Assembly (NCBI GenBank): GCA_947501325.1
Contig: CANMVC010000001.1
Location: forward strand, 62,001 to 126,000
Direction: 5' to 3'
Length of the DNA: 64,000 nt
Origin: an uncultured Sphingomonadaceae bacterium
GTDB taxonomy: Bacteria; Pseudomonadota; Alphaproteobacteria; Sphingomonadales; Sphingomonadaceae
Within the stretch, counting starts at the first letter, position 1. The number at the start of each line of letters is the position of its first letter. The translations under genes were made by a program, and so were the position numbers. Below the pieces are notes generated by a model. The model saw nothing but the letters and a program-made list of their open reading frames with translations, was not told the origin of the DNA and did not search any database. Shown piece after piece: positions 27,432-36,129 of the stretch.

Positions 27432-27923
27432 TTATTTTAGCGGTTCATCGCCCCAAATCATATCCCGATCAACATAACCCCGTCTTCCGGTCACATCGAA
27501 CAGGCACCAGCCATTTTCACATTGTGTGATTTTGCCAACGACGCCGGGCTCGACCCGCCAGATAATATCGGCATCCGCTCGCGGATTGGATCGCAAGGGT
27601 CGCTCCTGCCCTTTTTCTCCCAGTATAATCGCGGTCTGGGTCGCGCTTAATAAACGCGCATGCATCCATCCTTGTGTGCCATCGGGGTCTTCAACCTTGC
27701 GCCATGCCTTGTACCGCGCGAGAATCTTGATGGGCAAGCGTTCTCGCTTGTATATCCACATTGTCGGATATTCCGTGCTCGGCCCCGTGCGCATCCGCGC
27801 TTCTGGCTCATCAATGGATGCCCAATAAGGTGGCTGTTGTTGGGCCATTGCCGGCGATGTGCATGCAATGCCAACTAGCAACAGGCAGGTTACCGATAAT
27901 ATTTTCATTACTGAATTACGCAT
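27432..27923 (-). CDS. secreted SH3-domain protein
   Basis: The 163-residue protein has a signal peptide (MKILSVTCLLLVGIACTSPAMAQ) and two bacterial SH3 (SH3b-like) units: EARMRTGPSTEYPTMWIYKRERLPIKILARYKAWRKVEDPDGTQGWMHARLL (about 41-93) and PLRSNPRADADIIWRVEPGVVGKITQCENGWCLFDVTGRRGYVDRDMIWG (about 109-158). This architecture (DUF1058/SH3_4) is common in alphaproteobacterial periplasmic proteins thought to bind peptidoglycan. The start could be at either of two methionines five residues apart. It is divergent from the hydroxyacid dehydrogenase gene. Confidence 0.87.
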   Translation of the reverse strand: MRNSVMKILSVTCLLLVGIACTSPAMAQQQPPYWASIDEPEARMRTGPSTEYPTMWIYKRERLPIKILARYKAWRKVEDPDGTQGWMHARLLSATQTAIILGEKGQERPLRSNPRADADIIWRVEPGVVGKITQCENGWCLFDVTGRRGYVDRDMIWGDEPLK

Positions 27924-28036
27924 GTTTCAAAACTTATTCATTCCCCCAACAACACGTAGCCATAAACAGAAAGCCAACAGCGCATCAAGCGCCACCTGCT
28001 TGACGTCATGTAAATTTCAGGCATAGCAATCGCCCT

Positions 28037-29050
28037 ATGGCTGAAACAACCGAAACCGAACAAACCCGTCGCGCAAAGCCTCGCGTTATTGTCACCCGCG
28101 AATTGGCCGATGCCATCCATGATCGGATGGGCGAGCTGTTTGATGTTGTTCCCAATTTAACCGATCGTGCCTTTACTCGCGATGACTTGATTGCGGCGAT
28201 GGCAGACTGCGACGTGCTTGTCCCGACCGTGACCGACCATATTGACGCAGAGATGATCGCCGGAGCGCCAGATCGCCTCAAGATGATCGCCAGCTTTGGT
28301 GCAGGCGTGGATCATATCGATCTCGCTGCGGCGCGCGCGCGGAAGATATTGGTGACCAACACACCAGGCGTTTTCACCGAAGATACAGCCGATATGACCA
28401 TGGCGCTCATCCTGTCTGTGCCTCGCCGCCTGGCAGAGGGAGAGAAGCTCACCCGTTCCGGCCAGTGGGAAGGATGGAAACCATCGGGCATGCTCGGACA
28501 TTGCATAGGCGGCAAGAAACTCGGCATTATCGGCATGGGTCGGATTGGTCAGGCAGTTGCGCGCCGCGCCTCTGGTTTTGGATTGTCCATCGTCTATCAC
28601 AATCGGCGGCAATTGCCCCCAGCGGTCGAGGAATCGTTAAACGCCAGCTATGTCGCCGATCTCGACGAGCTGATCCGGACCAGTGACATCATCACTATCC
28701 ACTGCCCCAAAACTCCGGAAACCCATGAGCTGATCAACGCGGACCGAATCGCAACGATGAAACCCTCCACCTATTTGATCAACACGGCGCGCGGCGATTT
28801 GATCGACGAAAACGCGCTTATCGAGGCCCTGCAACAAGAGAAAATCGCTGGCGCTGGCCTTGACGTCTACACGCACGAACCGGATGTGGACGAGCGTCTG
28901 CTCACCCTCAAAAATGTCGTCTTGCTGCCGCATATGGGTAGTGCCACCTTTGAAGGGCGCGAAGCGTCGGGCGAGCGCGTCATTGCCAATATCCGTGTTT
29001 GGTCCGATGGTCACCGCCCGCCCGACCAGGTGTTGGAAGGCTGGGCCTGA
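28037..29050 (+). CDS. D-isomer-specific 2-hydroxyacid dehydrogenase
   Basis: The 337-residue NAD(P)-dependent enzyme has the Rossmann motif GIIGMGRIGQAVARR (about 159-173), catalytic Arg in NTARGDLIDE, the Glu in THEPDVDERLL and the His in LLPHMGSATFEGRE. The sequence pattern is closest to glyoxylate/hydroxypyruvate reductases and D-glycerate dehydrogenases (GyaR-like), which reduce glyoxylate or hydroxypyruvate in the cytoplasm. The first 15 residues are polar and may be a poorly conserved extension. No serine-glyoxylate cycle genes flank it. Its exact substrate is an inference from the subfamily. Confidence 0.9.
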   Translation: MAETTETEQTRRAKPRVIVTRELADAIHDRMGELFDVVPNLTDRAFTRDDLIAAMADCDVLVPTVTDHIDAEMIAGAPDRLKMIASFGAGVDHIDLAAARARKILVTNTPGVFTEDTADMTMALILSVPRRLAEGEKLTRSGQWEGWKPSGMLGHCIGGKKLGIIGMGRIGQAVARRASGFGLSIVYHNRRQLPPAVEESLNASYVADLDELIRTSDIITIHCPKTPETHELINADRIATMKPSTYLINTARGDLIDENALIEALQQEKIAGAGLDVYTHEPDVDERLLTLKNVVLLPHMGSATFEGREASGERVIANIRVWSDGHRPPDQVLEGWA

Positions 29051-29115
29051 CGAGCAGCCCGCTCTTGCCGGTTGTATCGAAAGCGGCTCTCGACTAGTAA
29101 ACCGCCAAATTATGA

Positions 29116-29129
29116 TTCGTTAGAACGAA
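29116..29129. promoter_or_regulatory. palindrome upstream of the ammonium transporter gene
   Basis: TTCGTT and AACGAA are exact reverse complements separated by AG, 34 bases before the amtB start codon. A regulator site is possible; no NtrC or sigma-54 consensus was seen. Confidence 0.3.
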
Positions 29130-29163
29130 CATACGTAATAAAATTATGTCCTTGGGGGATCTG

Positions 29164-30477
29164 ATGAAATATCTGGGTAAATTTGTCGCCGCTATCGGTG
29201 TTACGATAATGGCATCGGTTCCCGCTGCGGCGCAGGATATGATCGACCCGACCACAGATGTCGCCAATACCGGTGACACCGCATGGGTGTTGACCTCTAC
29301 CGCTCTGGTATTGTTGATGACCCTTCCCGGTCTCGCTCTGTTTTACGGCGGTTTGGTCCGCTCCAAGAATTTTCTATCCGTGCTTGTGCAATGCATGGCC
29401 ATCGCTGGCGTTGCTTCTGTTCTATGGGTCGTGGTCGGCTACACCTTGGCTTTCGGAACCGTAACCAATGGCATATTAGGCAATGGTATCAACTGGATGT
29501 TCGGGAATCTTGGGAATGTCCGTGAGGGAACCGCGATACCTGAATCTGCCTTTGCCATGTTCCAGATGACCTTTGCAGTGATTACCCCCGCCTTGATGGT
29601 CGGAGCATGGGTGGACCGGGCGCGCTTTGGCTGGGTCATAGCTTTTTGTTCGCTCTGGCTGTTGGTTGTTTATGCCCCGGTGACCCATTGGGTCTGGGGC
29701 GGCGGTTGGCTCGCTGGTATGGGCGTTCTCGATTTTGCAGGCGGTATCGTCGTGCACACAACTGCTGGCGTTTCGGCGCTGGTGGTTGCAATCATGATGG
29801 GCAAACGCATTGGTTGGCCGAAAACGCTTATGTTGCCGCATAGCCCGGCGCTGACGGTGGCCGGTGCTGGCTTGCTCTGGGTTGGCTGGTTCGGCTTTAA
29901 CGGCGGCTCGGCGCTTACCGCAACAGACGACGCGTCATCCGCGATTATCAATACGCATGTCGCCGCCTCGATGGCAGCACTGATGTGGATATTGATCGAA
30001 CGCATCAAGGTTGGAAAGTCCACCGCTGTTGGCGTCGCAACCGGCGCTATTGCCGGCCTTGCAACCATTACACCGGCGGCTGGTTTTGTCGGTCCCGGCG
30101 CGTCGCTGATCATTGGCGGTGCGGCTGGCCTCGTATGTTTCTTCGCAGTTGGCCTCGTCAAAAACAGCTTCAAGATTGACGACAGCCTCGACGTTTTTGC
30201 GGTTCACGGTGTCGGCGGTATGTTGGGCTCCCTTCTGCTGGCTCTATTTATCAGCGAAGGCATGGGCGGCACGGGCTATGCCGATGATATGGCTTTTGGT
30301 AGCCAGTTTGTCGCGCAGCTAATTGGCATCGGCGCGGTCGCCATCTGGTCAGCCGTAGCCACTGCGATATTGGGCTATGGCATCAGCTTCATCCTGCCGA
30401 TGCGGGTCAATGAAGATGACGAACGCGATGGACTGGACATTGCCAGCCATGGCGAGCGGGCCTGGGATCTGGACTAA
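29164..30477 (+). CDS. amtB: ammonium transporter (Amt/MEP family)
   Basis: The 437-residue protein has a signal-peptide-like first segment (FVAAIGVTIMASVPAAAQ) and then eleven membrane helices. The Amt signature DFAGGIVVHTTAGVSALV and the conserved LFYGGLVRSKNFLSVLVQ are present, with the pore histidines in VVHTTAG and FAVHGVGGMLG. It conducts ammonia/ammonium across the inner membrane. The start at 29164 has GGGGG at good spacing; an ATG at 29146 is inside that ribosome site region. The usual glnK (PII) partner gene is not next to it, so control by PII, if any, must be in trans. Confidence 0.93.
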   Translation: MKYLGKFVAAIGVTIMASVPAAAQDMIDPTTDVANTGDTAWVLTSTALVLLMTLPGLALFYGGLVRSKNFLSVLVQCMAIAGVASVLWVVVGYTLAFGTVTNGILGNGINWMFGNLGNVREGTAIPESAFAMFQMTFAVITPALMVGAWVDRARFGWVIAFCSLWLLVVYAPVTHWVWGGGWLAGMGVLDFAGGIVVHTTAGVSALVVAIMMGKRIGWPKTLMLPHSPALTVAGAGLLWVGWFGFNGGSALTATDDASSAIINTHVAASMAALMWILIERIKVGKSTAVGVATGAIAGLATITPAAGFVGPGASLIIGGAAGLVCFFAVGLVKNSFKIDDSLDVFAVHGVGGMLGSLLLALFISEGMGGTGYADDMAFGSQFVAQLIGIGAVAIWSAVATAILGYGISFILPMRVNEDDERDGLDIASHGERAWDLD

Positions 30478-30495
30478 GAGGTCTGAACCCAGCTT

Positions 30496-31242
30496 CTAAA
30501 AGTTGAAAAATCCCGGGCGGAGCACAGATCCGGCGCGGGCAAACAGCAGGTCAATCTGCACCAGATGATTGCGCGGACGGCTGAATCCAGACACTTCCGT
30601 CGGATAAAATCCGCGTTCGGCCATGAACGATACGACCTCGGGCAGAAGCGGCGCGCCTTCATTATATTGCAGCATCGCGGTTTCCAGCTGCACCAGACCA
30701 GCGCGTTCGAGCGTTTTATCGGCTCCCTGCAACACCTGAAGCTCGGCGCCCTGAACGTCTATTTTCAGGAAGATATCATCCACGGGATCAAGATGCTCGT
30801 CGACCACATCATCCAGCGTCCGGGTTTGCAGTTTCAGTTCCTTGCGCGGCGCATCGCTGGCCTCGGGCATGAAGGATGATCCGGTTCCCATTTCGTAGAA
30901 GGTGACCTCCTGCCCCGCTGTTGCGCCGAGAACCGCCGTTTCACATTTCACATGCGGCAATTCTTGAGTCAGCGCATCGAGGCCCGCGCGCAGCGATGGC
31001 TGCGCTTCCACCATGAGCATTGGCATCGGACCGAAGATACCGCCAGCCAGCCGCGTCCAGTCGCCCTTGAAAGCGCCCACATCGATAATAGCCTTGGGTT
31101 TGAAACCATTTTCAACCAGGCGGTGATAGGTAATTTCTTCCGAGGATCGCGCAACCATATCGGCCACATGTCTTTGAAGGGACGGCGTTCCTGTCCGAAA
31201 CAGACGCCCGATTACGCGCTGGGATAATGAAGGCGATGACAT
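30496..31242 (-). CDS. FkbM-family methyltransferase
   Basis: The 248-residue protein (from the ATG at 31242; a TTG at 31281 would add 13) has the SAM-binding motif IIDVGAFKGDWTRLA (about 51-65), VEAQPSL, and the FkbM-specific block DDIFLKIDVQGAELQVLQGA, with a TLDDVVDEH segment before it. FkbM enzymes methylate hydroxyl groups of sugars or macrolides; in environmental bacteria they commonly modify surface polysaccharides. It lies alone between the ammonium transporter (convergent) and the acetyltransferase gene, with no glycan cluster around it. Confidence 0.87.
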   Translation of the reverse strand: MSSPSLSQRVIGRLFRTGTPSLQRHVADMVARSSEEITYHRLVENGFKPKAIIDVGAFKGDWTRLAGGIFGPMPMLMVEAQPSLRAGLDALTQELPHVKCETAVLGATAGQEVTFYEMGTGSSFMPEASDAPRKELKLQTRTLDDVVDEHLDPVDDIFLKIDVQGAELQVLQGADKTLERAGLVQLETAMLQYNEGAPLLPEVVSFMAERGFYPTEVSGFSRPRNHLVQIDLLFARAGSVLRPGFFNF

Positions 31243-31352
31243 CCCGTGGCTATTGCCAGAAATGCAAGGCCTGTCAAACAAACTGAAATTCCGTAACCAT
31301 TTTCGTTAGTAGTCAGTCACATATGGTACGAACCAAACGGCTTTATCTTGCT

Positions 31353-31808
31353 CTACAGGTCCAGATGCAGAAACTGGTTAAAGTCGCTCGCTTCATAACC
31401 ACCGAATGACGCGCCGTTCTCAAAACCATATTTACGGTAGAGGTTGAGGGCCGCATCAAACTCGGCGCCGGAACCGGTCTCCAGACTGAGCCGGTTATAG
31501 CCACGGAGTTTCGCGACGGAAATGATATGGTCCAGAATCCGGGCGCCTGCACCTTTGCGCAAATAGGTCGCGTCAGTGCGCATGGATTTGATCTCACCCG
31601 CCGTATCAGACAGTTCCTTCAGGGCGCCAACACCCATCAGATGCTCGCCATCCCAGGCCGTCCAGACGGAGACATCGGGTGCTTTCCACCCGGTGAGATC
31701 GAGCGCATATACGCTGCCCGGCGGGGAGTTTTCCTGCATGCCAGAAAGATGCGCGGCCAATAGCGTCTGGACCGGCTCTCCGGTGAGATCATCCAATCGA
31801 ATGTCCAT
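31353..31808 (-). CDS. GNAT-family N-acetyltransferase
   Basis: The 151-residue protein has the N-acetyltransferase core: VYALDLTGWKAPDVSVWTAWDGEHLMGVGALKEL, EIKSMRTDATYLRKGAGARILDHIISVA with the acetyl-CoA loop RKGAGA (about 88-93), and LSLETGSGAEFDAALNLYRKYGFENGASF. It resembles E. coli YjgM/PA4866-like small acetyltransferases that act on amino acids or small amines, but the substrate cannot be deduced. Upstream of its start codon (31918-32105) lie three hairpin-plus-repeat modules that may affect its expression. Confidence 0.87.
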   Translation of the reverse strand: MDIRLDDLTGEPVQTLLAAHLSGMQENSPPGSVYALDLTGWKAPDVSVWTAWDGEHLMGVGALKELSDTAGEIKSMRTDATYLRKGAGARILDHIISVAKLRGYNRLSLETGSGAEFDAALNLYRKYGFENGASFGGYEASDFNQFLHLDL

Positions 31809-31917
31809 CGATCTTGTTCTTTCCTACAACCCTTCCGAAATGCTATATTTAGCCTTGGCTCTTTGACAATTTAAATCTTTTCTTTCTGGCTGTTATGCCG
31901 GGCTCACCAAGCTCACA

Positions 31918-32105
31918 ACTTTTGTGTCACAGGTTACGAAAAGTGCGTGTGAATTGTGTGAACTTTGAAAACTGGGGTGACAGAAAACGTCTTTTTTTGA
32001 TCAACAAAAGACGGGTGTGACTTGTGTGAACTTTGAGCACTCAGCGCTATCGTCTTCATTGTCATATGGCCAGCAAAGACCATGTGTGAACCGTGTGAAC
32101 TTTGA
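31918..32105. repeat. three degenerate hairpin-plus-direct-repeat modules, period 68-69 bases
   Basis: Each module ends in a 22-base unit made of GTGTGA, three variable bases and GTGTGAACTTTGA, at 31947-31968, 32015-32036 and 32084-32105 (20-21 of 22 positions shared). Before each unit, one to three bases away, is an inverted repeat: ACTTTT/AAAAGT (31918-31923, 31939-31944), CGTCTTTT/AAAAGACG (31988-31995, 32006-32013) and GTCTT/AAGAC (32052-32056, 32076-32080). The block fills the 320-base gap between the PilZ gene stop and the GNAT gene start, both on the minus strand. Confidence 0.85.
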
Positions 32106-32128
32106 AAGCCGGACAAGGTCCGTCGATC

Positions 32129-32458
32129 TTAGGAAGCCAGCGTCAGATTCCGCAAAATCTCGGTATCGAGTGCGTCGGCAAAGCGGCACCCGGCCTGCTT
32201 GGTTTTCTGCCATACCAGTGTGGCTTTCATCGGAGCCTGCTGATTGACGGTGACGGTGACTTTTTCGCCTTCTTTGAAGACGGCATCGGCTTCGAACCGG
32301 CATCCGTAGATGGAGATGTCCAGCAAGGTGGCGACAACAGACATGTTGCCCTGACGCTTCAACGAGGCGCTGGAAATGGAGACCTCATGACGAGGCGTTG
32401 TGCGGCGGTTAAGCGCCGCTGGCTCAACTTTACGGTATCTTGTCGACTTTAGCGCCAT
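32129..32458 (-). CDS. PilZ-domain protein
   Basis: The 109-residue protein consists of a single PilZ domain. The c-di-GMP-binding arginines are in NRRTTPRHEVS (RxxxR type, about residues 18-25) and the second motif is the DISxxGxxF-like LLDISIYGCRF (about 45-55). Single PilZ proteins bind cyclic di-GMP and act on partners that control motility, adhesion or polysaccharide synthesis. AGGAGGG lies six bases before the ATG. No diguanylate cyclase gene is adjacent. Its 3' side opens into the repeat block at 31918-32105. Confidence 0.87.
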   Translation of the reverse strand: MALKSTRYRKVEPAALNRRTTPRHEVSISSASLKRQGNMSVVATLLDISIYGCRFEADAVFKEGEKVTVTVNQQAPMKATLVWQKTKQAGCRFADALDTEILRNLTLAS

Positions 32459-32530
32459 GCCTACCCTCCTACATGTCTCCGTGTGTAAACGGAAAAGGGT
32501 AACAAAAAGGTTAACGGCGCTAAAGCATAT

Positions 32531-33934
32531 CTATTCTCCCGTGAGAATACGATCCACCAATTGCTTAACCGTGGGAACGAAGCCATTGGAATAAAACGGA
32601 TCTTTGCCAAAATTATAGGCCCCGTGCCCAGCGAACATCAGATGCTCCTCCACCGGCGAACCATGAACAATTTCCTGTAACGACTTTTGAATACAGAAGC
32701 TGCGCGGATCGGCCAGCCGGCCGGTGCTGAAATTATCATGGTCTTTCCAGGCAGAAAATCCGCAATGTGACAGACAGCCCATGCAGTCCGCCTGATCCTT
32801 GCGAATCATCTTGGCTTCGTCCGGTGTGGTGAACACAATGGTGTTGTCTGGTGTCTTGAGCGCCATGGTAAAACCGAGGCCGTCCCATTCACGCGCCCGC
32901 AACAGGTCGTTGCGCGTCACCCAGAAATTCTTGCCCTTTACGCCGACATCCAGCTGATGCGTATGCTCGCCTGCCTTTTCGGTCGAATAGGGTATCTGAC
33001 GTTCGGAACGCGCTTCAAGGCTGCGCAGGAATGCGTTGCGGACAGCGGATGAATAGAATCCGGTCGGCGAGAATTTGTGCAACAGCACATCGCCCTCCTT
33101 GATCTTTATCAGTTCATTTTTCCAGCTATCCGGGATCGGGCTTTCTTTCGTCAGCAGCGGCCGCGTGCCAAATTGAAAGGCAATCTGGCCAAGCTCGTCA
33201 TTGTCGATCCAGTTGTCCCAGTCCTTCAAGGCCCAGACACCGCCAGCCATGATGATTGGCACGCTGTCATCTATGCCTTCGCCGCGCATGGTTTCCCGCA
33301 AGGCTTTGACGCGGGGATAGGGATCTTCCGGCTTGCGCGGATCTTCCGCGTTACTGAGACCGTTATGGCCACCGGCCAGCCAGGGGTCTTCATAAACAAC
33401 CGCTGCCATAAGGTCGGAAACCTTGTGATAGGCGCGCTTCCACAAGGCGCGAAAGGCGCGGGCCGAGCTTATGATCGGCAGATAGTTCACGCCATATTGT
33501 TGGGCTATTTCAGAGAGCTTGTAAGGCATGCCGGCGCCGCATGTGACGCCCGCTACCATACCCTTGGTCTGTTCAAGCACGCCGTGCAGAACCTGCTGGG
33601 CACCACCCATTTCCCACAGGACGTTGATATTGATCGCGCCCTTGCCATTGGACATTTCAAACGCGCGGGTGACCTGCGCTACGGCGCCATCTATCGCGTA
33701 TTTGACGAGCTCTTCATGCCGGGCACCGCGGGTTTTGCCATGATAGATTTGCGGGATCACATTGCCGTCTTCGTCATAGCTGTCCGCATTGACCGCAGAA
33801 ACTGTACCAATGCCGCCAGCCGCCGCCCAGGCGCCGGAACTGGCATGATTGGTCGCAGCAACACCTTTGCCACCCTCGATCAACGGCCAGACTTCGCGAC
33901 CATTATACTGGATTGGCTTGACCCCTTTAAACAC
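32531..33934 (-). CDS. long nitronate-monooxygenase-type flavoprotein with C-terminal cysteine cluster
   Basis: The 467-residue protein has the FMN-dependent TIM-barrel of the NPD/nitronate monooxygenase family (GGKGVAATNHASSGAWAAAGGIGTVSA, ININVLWEMGGAQ, VPIIMAGGVWALKDWDNW, FQFGTRPLLTKE). It is about 120 residues longer than the usual 320-350: the extra C-terminal part contains the pattern Cys-x2-Cys-x3-Cys (DCMGCLSHCGFSAWKD) and a later Cys (RSFCIQKS), which could bind an Fe-S cluster or zinc. It starts at GTG, with AGGAG six bases upstream. Reaction (oxidation of nitronates, or another flavin-dependent redox step) is inferred from the family and may differ because of the extension. Confidence 0.85.
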   Translation of the reverse strand: MFKGVKPIQYNGREVWPLIEGGKGVAATNHASSGAWAAAGGIGTVSAVNADSYDEDGNVIPQIYHGKTRGARHEELVKYAIDGAVAQVTRAFEMSNGKGAININVLWEMGGAQQVLHGVLEQTKGMVAGVTCGAGMPYKLSEIAQQYGVNYLPIISSARAFRALWKRAYHKVSDLMAAVVYEDPWLAGGHNGLSNAEDPRKPEDPYPRVKALRETMRGEGIDDSVPIIMAGGVWALKDWDNWIDNDELGQIAFQFGTRPLLTKESPIPDSWKNELIKIKEGDVLLHKFSPTGFYSSAVRNAFLRSLEARSERQIPYSTEKAGEHTHQLDVGVKGKNFWVTRNDLLRAREWDGLGFTMALKTPDNTIVFTTPDEAKMIRKDQADCMGCLSHCGFSAWKDHDNFSTGRLADPRSFCIQKSLQEIVHGSPVEEHLMFAGHGAYNFGKDPFYSNGFVPTVKQLVDRILTGE

Positions 33935-34034
33935 TATACTCTCCTATATGCCCCAAGCATGTCTTATAGACAGTGCTCGGCAAAATTGTGCGAAAAAATG
34001 CGAAAATTCCCAAGTTATTTTTCCACCTGATAAC

Positions 34035-35171
34035 CTAGGCAAAACTTGGCCTTCCCAGCGCATGGCCATAAAGCAAGGCATAGCGCGCCAACATCTTGCT
34101 TTCATTATATTCTGCCTGTGCCTTCATCTGATTTTGCGCACCAATGTCGTGACGCAATTGCTCATGCTGGACCAAAGTGGTTAGCGCTTCAGCAAACTGA
34201 GCTTCTTCAGAGACTGGCTTTACAAAGCCCTGATTGGCCTGACAGACCATCGATTTTACGTCTCCAACATCCGTGGCCACCACCGGGCACCCGGCTGCCA
34301 TGGCTTCGATCAGCGATATTGGAAATTGTTCACTATCCGAGGACAGCGCGAAAATATCAAACAATCCAACATAGCGCGACGGGTCAGCGAGAAAGCCCGG
34401 CATTAACAAACGATCCGCCATTCCGCACCGCTCCGCTTCAGCCCGTATCGCGTCATTTTCCGGCCCCTCACCAACGATGACAAGCCGCACATTATCGCCT
34501 GCCGCTGCACATGCTCGTACCAGTCGGGGCAGATTTTTGACAGCGCGCAAGCCAGCAACTGTGCCCACAACAACGTCATCCTTGCCTTTCTTAAATCCGG
34601 GCAAAGCACCACGTTGTGGTTTCTTTTCAAAGCGCTTCACGTCAATGCCATTGGGCACACGATGGACTTTCTCTTCCGGTTGCTTCCAGACTGATTTCGC
34701 GATGGTTTCCAGCCTTGCGGAAGGAACGACCAGAGCCTGACTTCCCCCAAGCGCGAATTTGCGGAACATGTTCCGTTTCCAATTCAACTTCATTTGCTCA
34801 TCTTCATTGAAACCATCTTCATGGTGGATGAGCGGTGGCAATCCTTCCACACGGGAGAATAAAGTGCGTGCCATCACGCCATCCATCGATCCCCAATTAT
34901 AGGATAATATCAAATCAAATTTACGGAAATAAGCGACCAGCTCCCGATAGCGCGATATCGATGGCTTCCCGGCCAGCGGCGGCGCCTCTTCGGGAAAATG
35001 GGCCTTGATTTTTGGGTCGATGGCATCGCGGGCAGAAAGGTTATCAGGCTCAGCAGATAATATCGTGTGATCGGCTTGCGCGCCGAAATGGTTCATCAGC
35101 TGAACCGCGCGCGCTTCTTTCCCGCCAAGGCTGAACGTACTGTGCAAATGCAGAATTTTGGAAGATTTCAT
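34035..35171 (-). CDS. GT-B glycosyltransferase, family 4 type
   Basis: The 378-residue protein has the glycine loop HLHSTFSLGGKEARAVQLMNHF at the N-terminus and the family-4 C-terminal blocks VGTVAGLRAVKNLPRLVRACAA, LVIVGEGPENDAIRAEAERCG and the E-x7-E site DSEQFPISLIEAMAAGCPVVATDVGDV. It uses an activated sugar to extend a surface glycan or a lipid-linked precursor. It is followed leftward by the nitronate-monooxygenase gene and preceded by an alpha/beta hydrolase 32 bases away. It is not part of a polysaccharide cluster in this window. Confidence 0.88.
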   Translation of the reverse strand: MKSSKILHLHSTFSLGGKEARAVQLMNHFGAQADHTILSAEPDNLSARDAIDPKIKAHFPEEAPPLAGKPSISRYRELVAYFRKFDLILSYNWGSMDGVMARTLFSRVEGLPPLIHHEDGFNEDEQMKLNWKRNMFRKFALGGSQALVVPSARLETIAKSVWKQPEEKVHRVPNGIDVKRFEKKPQRGALPGFKKGKDDVVVGTVAGLRAVKNLPRLVRACAAAGDNVRLVIVGEGPENDAIRAEAERCGMADRLLMPGFLADPSRYVGLFDIFALSSDSEQFPISLIEAMAAGCPVVATDVGDVKSMVCQANQGFVKPVSEEAQFAEALTTLVQHEQLRHDIGAQNQMKAQAEYNESKMLARYALLYGHALGRPSFA

Positions 35172-35203
35172 CGGCTATGTTTGGTTTTTCAAATGTTGGA
35201 AAA

Positions 35204-36067
35204 TCAATCGACTCGTTGAAGCAATGCAGCAATCGCGTCAAGCGATGTTGGCTCCTCCAAACTGGGCGCATGCCCGACCCGAGCAACGGTTACCAACTCG
35301 CCCCGCTCCAAATTATTCATCATTTTCCTGGCGGTCGCGTCGCTAAACAAATCAGACAACTCGCCCCGCAAAATAAGTGTGGGCAGGTTTTTCAAAGCCT
35401 CCAGAATCCGCCACATCGCTTCGTTTCCGCCACCTTTGCTTTCAAAGGGTTCGGAAATCTTCATGTCATAATCCAGTTTGATCCGCCCGGAGCTGTTCAT
35501 CCGATAGACCTTCTTGGCGAAGGCTATCCAGTCTTTCAGGCTATAATCCGGAAATATTTCGCCACCCGTTTCTGCCAAGTCCCGTGCAGCATGGGCCCAA
35601 GTGTCAAAACTGCGCCCCTGCCCCACATATTCGCCTATTCTGTCCAGTCCGCGCTGGTCTATTTCGGGACCAATATCATTCAGTAAGGCGCCAGCGACAC
35701 GGCCCGGGTGCATCGCTGCCATCAACATCGTGACGATACCACCCAGGGATGTTCCAAAAAAAACAGCCTTCGGCAAATCGATCTCATTCATCAGTTTCAC
35801 GATATCTGCGACATATATTTTTGGATTATAGGTCGCACTATCATTTGCATATTCACTCTCGCCACGCCCGCGGAGGTTGACCATGATGATGCGGCGCTCG
35901 CCGTTCATCCATGGCCCCAGATGCTCAAAGTCCCGGACATTGCGGGTCAGACCAGGTACACAAATTATGGGAGTCTTGCCGCTGTCGGAAGGATAGTCGC
36001 GATAATGCAATTTTAAGTCGTCTTCGGATTGCCAATAATTGTCCTGATAGATTTTCGCTTTGGTCAT
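35204..36067 (-). CDS. alpha/beta-hydrolase
   Basis: The 287-residue hydrolase contains the oxyanion-hole segment VPGLTRNVRDF, the nucleophile elbow GTSLGG (Ser107), the acid in LRGELSDLFSD (about residue 241) and the catalytic His in VGHAPSLEEP. The cap domain is short. Such enzymes cleave esters, lactones or haloalkanes; the substrate is unknown. GGGGGATG stands about ten bases before the ATG at 36067. It is divergent from the SelO gene, with 62 bases between start codons. Confidence 0.88.
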   Translation of the reverse strand: MTKAKIYQDNYWQSEDDLKLHYRDYPSDSGKTPIICVPGLTRNVRDFEHLGPWMNGERRIIMVNLRGRGESEYANDSATYNPKIYVADIVKLMNEIDLPKAVFFGTSLGGIVTMLMAAMHPGRVAGALLNDIGPEIDQRGLDRIGEYVGQGRSFDTWAHAARDLAETGGEIFPDYSLKDWIAFAKKVYRMNSSGRIKLDYDMKISEPFESKGGGNEAMWRILEALKNLPTLILRGELSDLFSDATARKMMNNLERGELVTVARVGHAPSLEEPTSLDAIAALLQRVD

Positions 36068-36129
36068 ATTTGTTATTCATCCCCCGGTTCGGACTTGCCG
36101 CGCCCCTAATTAGTCCCCACTATCAAGAA

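Noticed and set aside
33077-34030. A 317-codon open frame on the plus strand opposite the nitronate-monooxygenase gene
   Set aside because: It is the antisense of a well-supported gene; its sequence has no domain pattern and no ribosome site.
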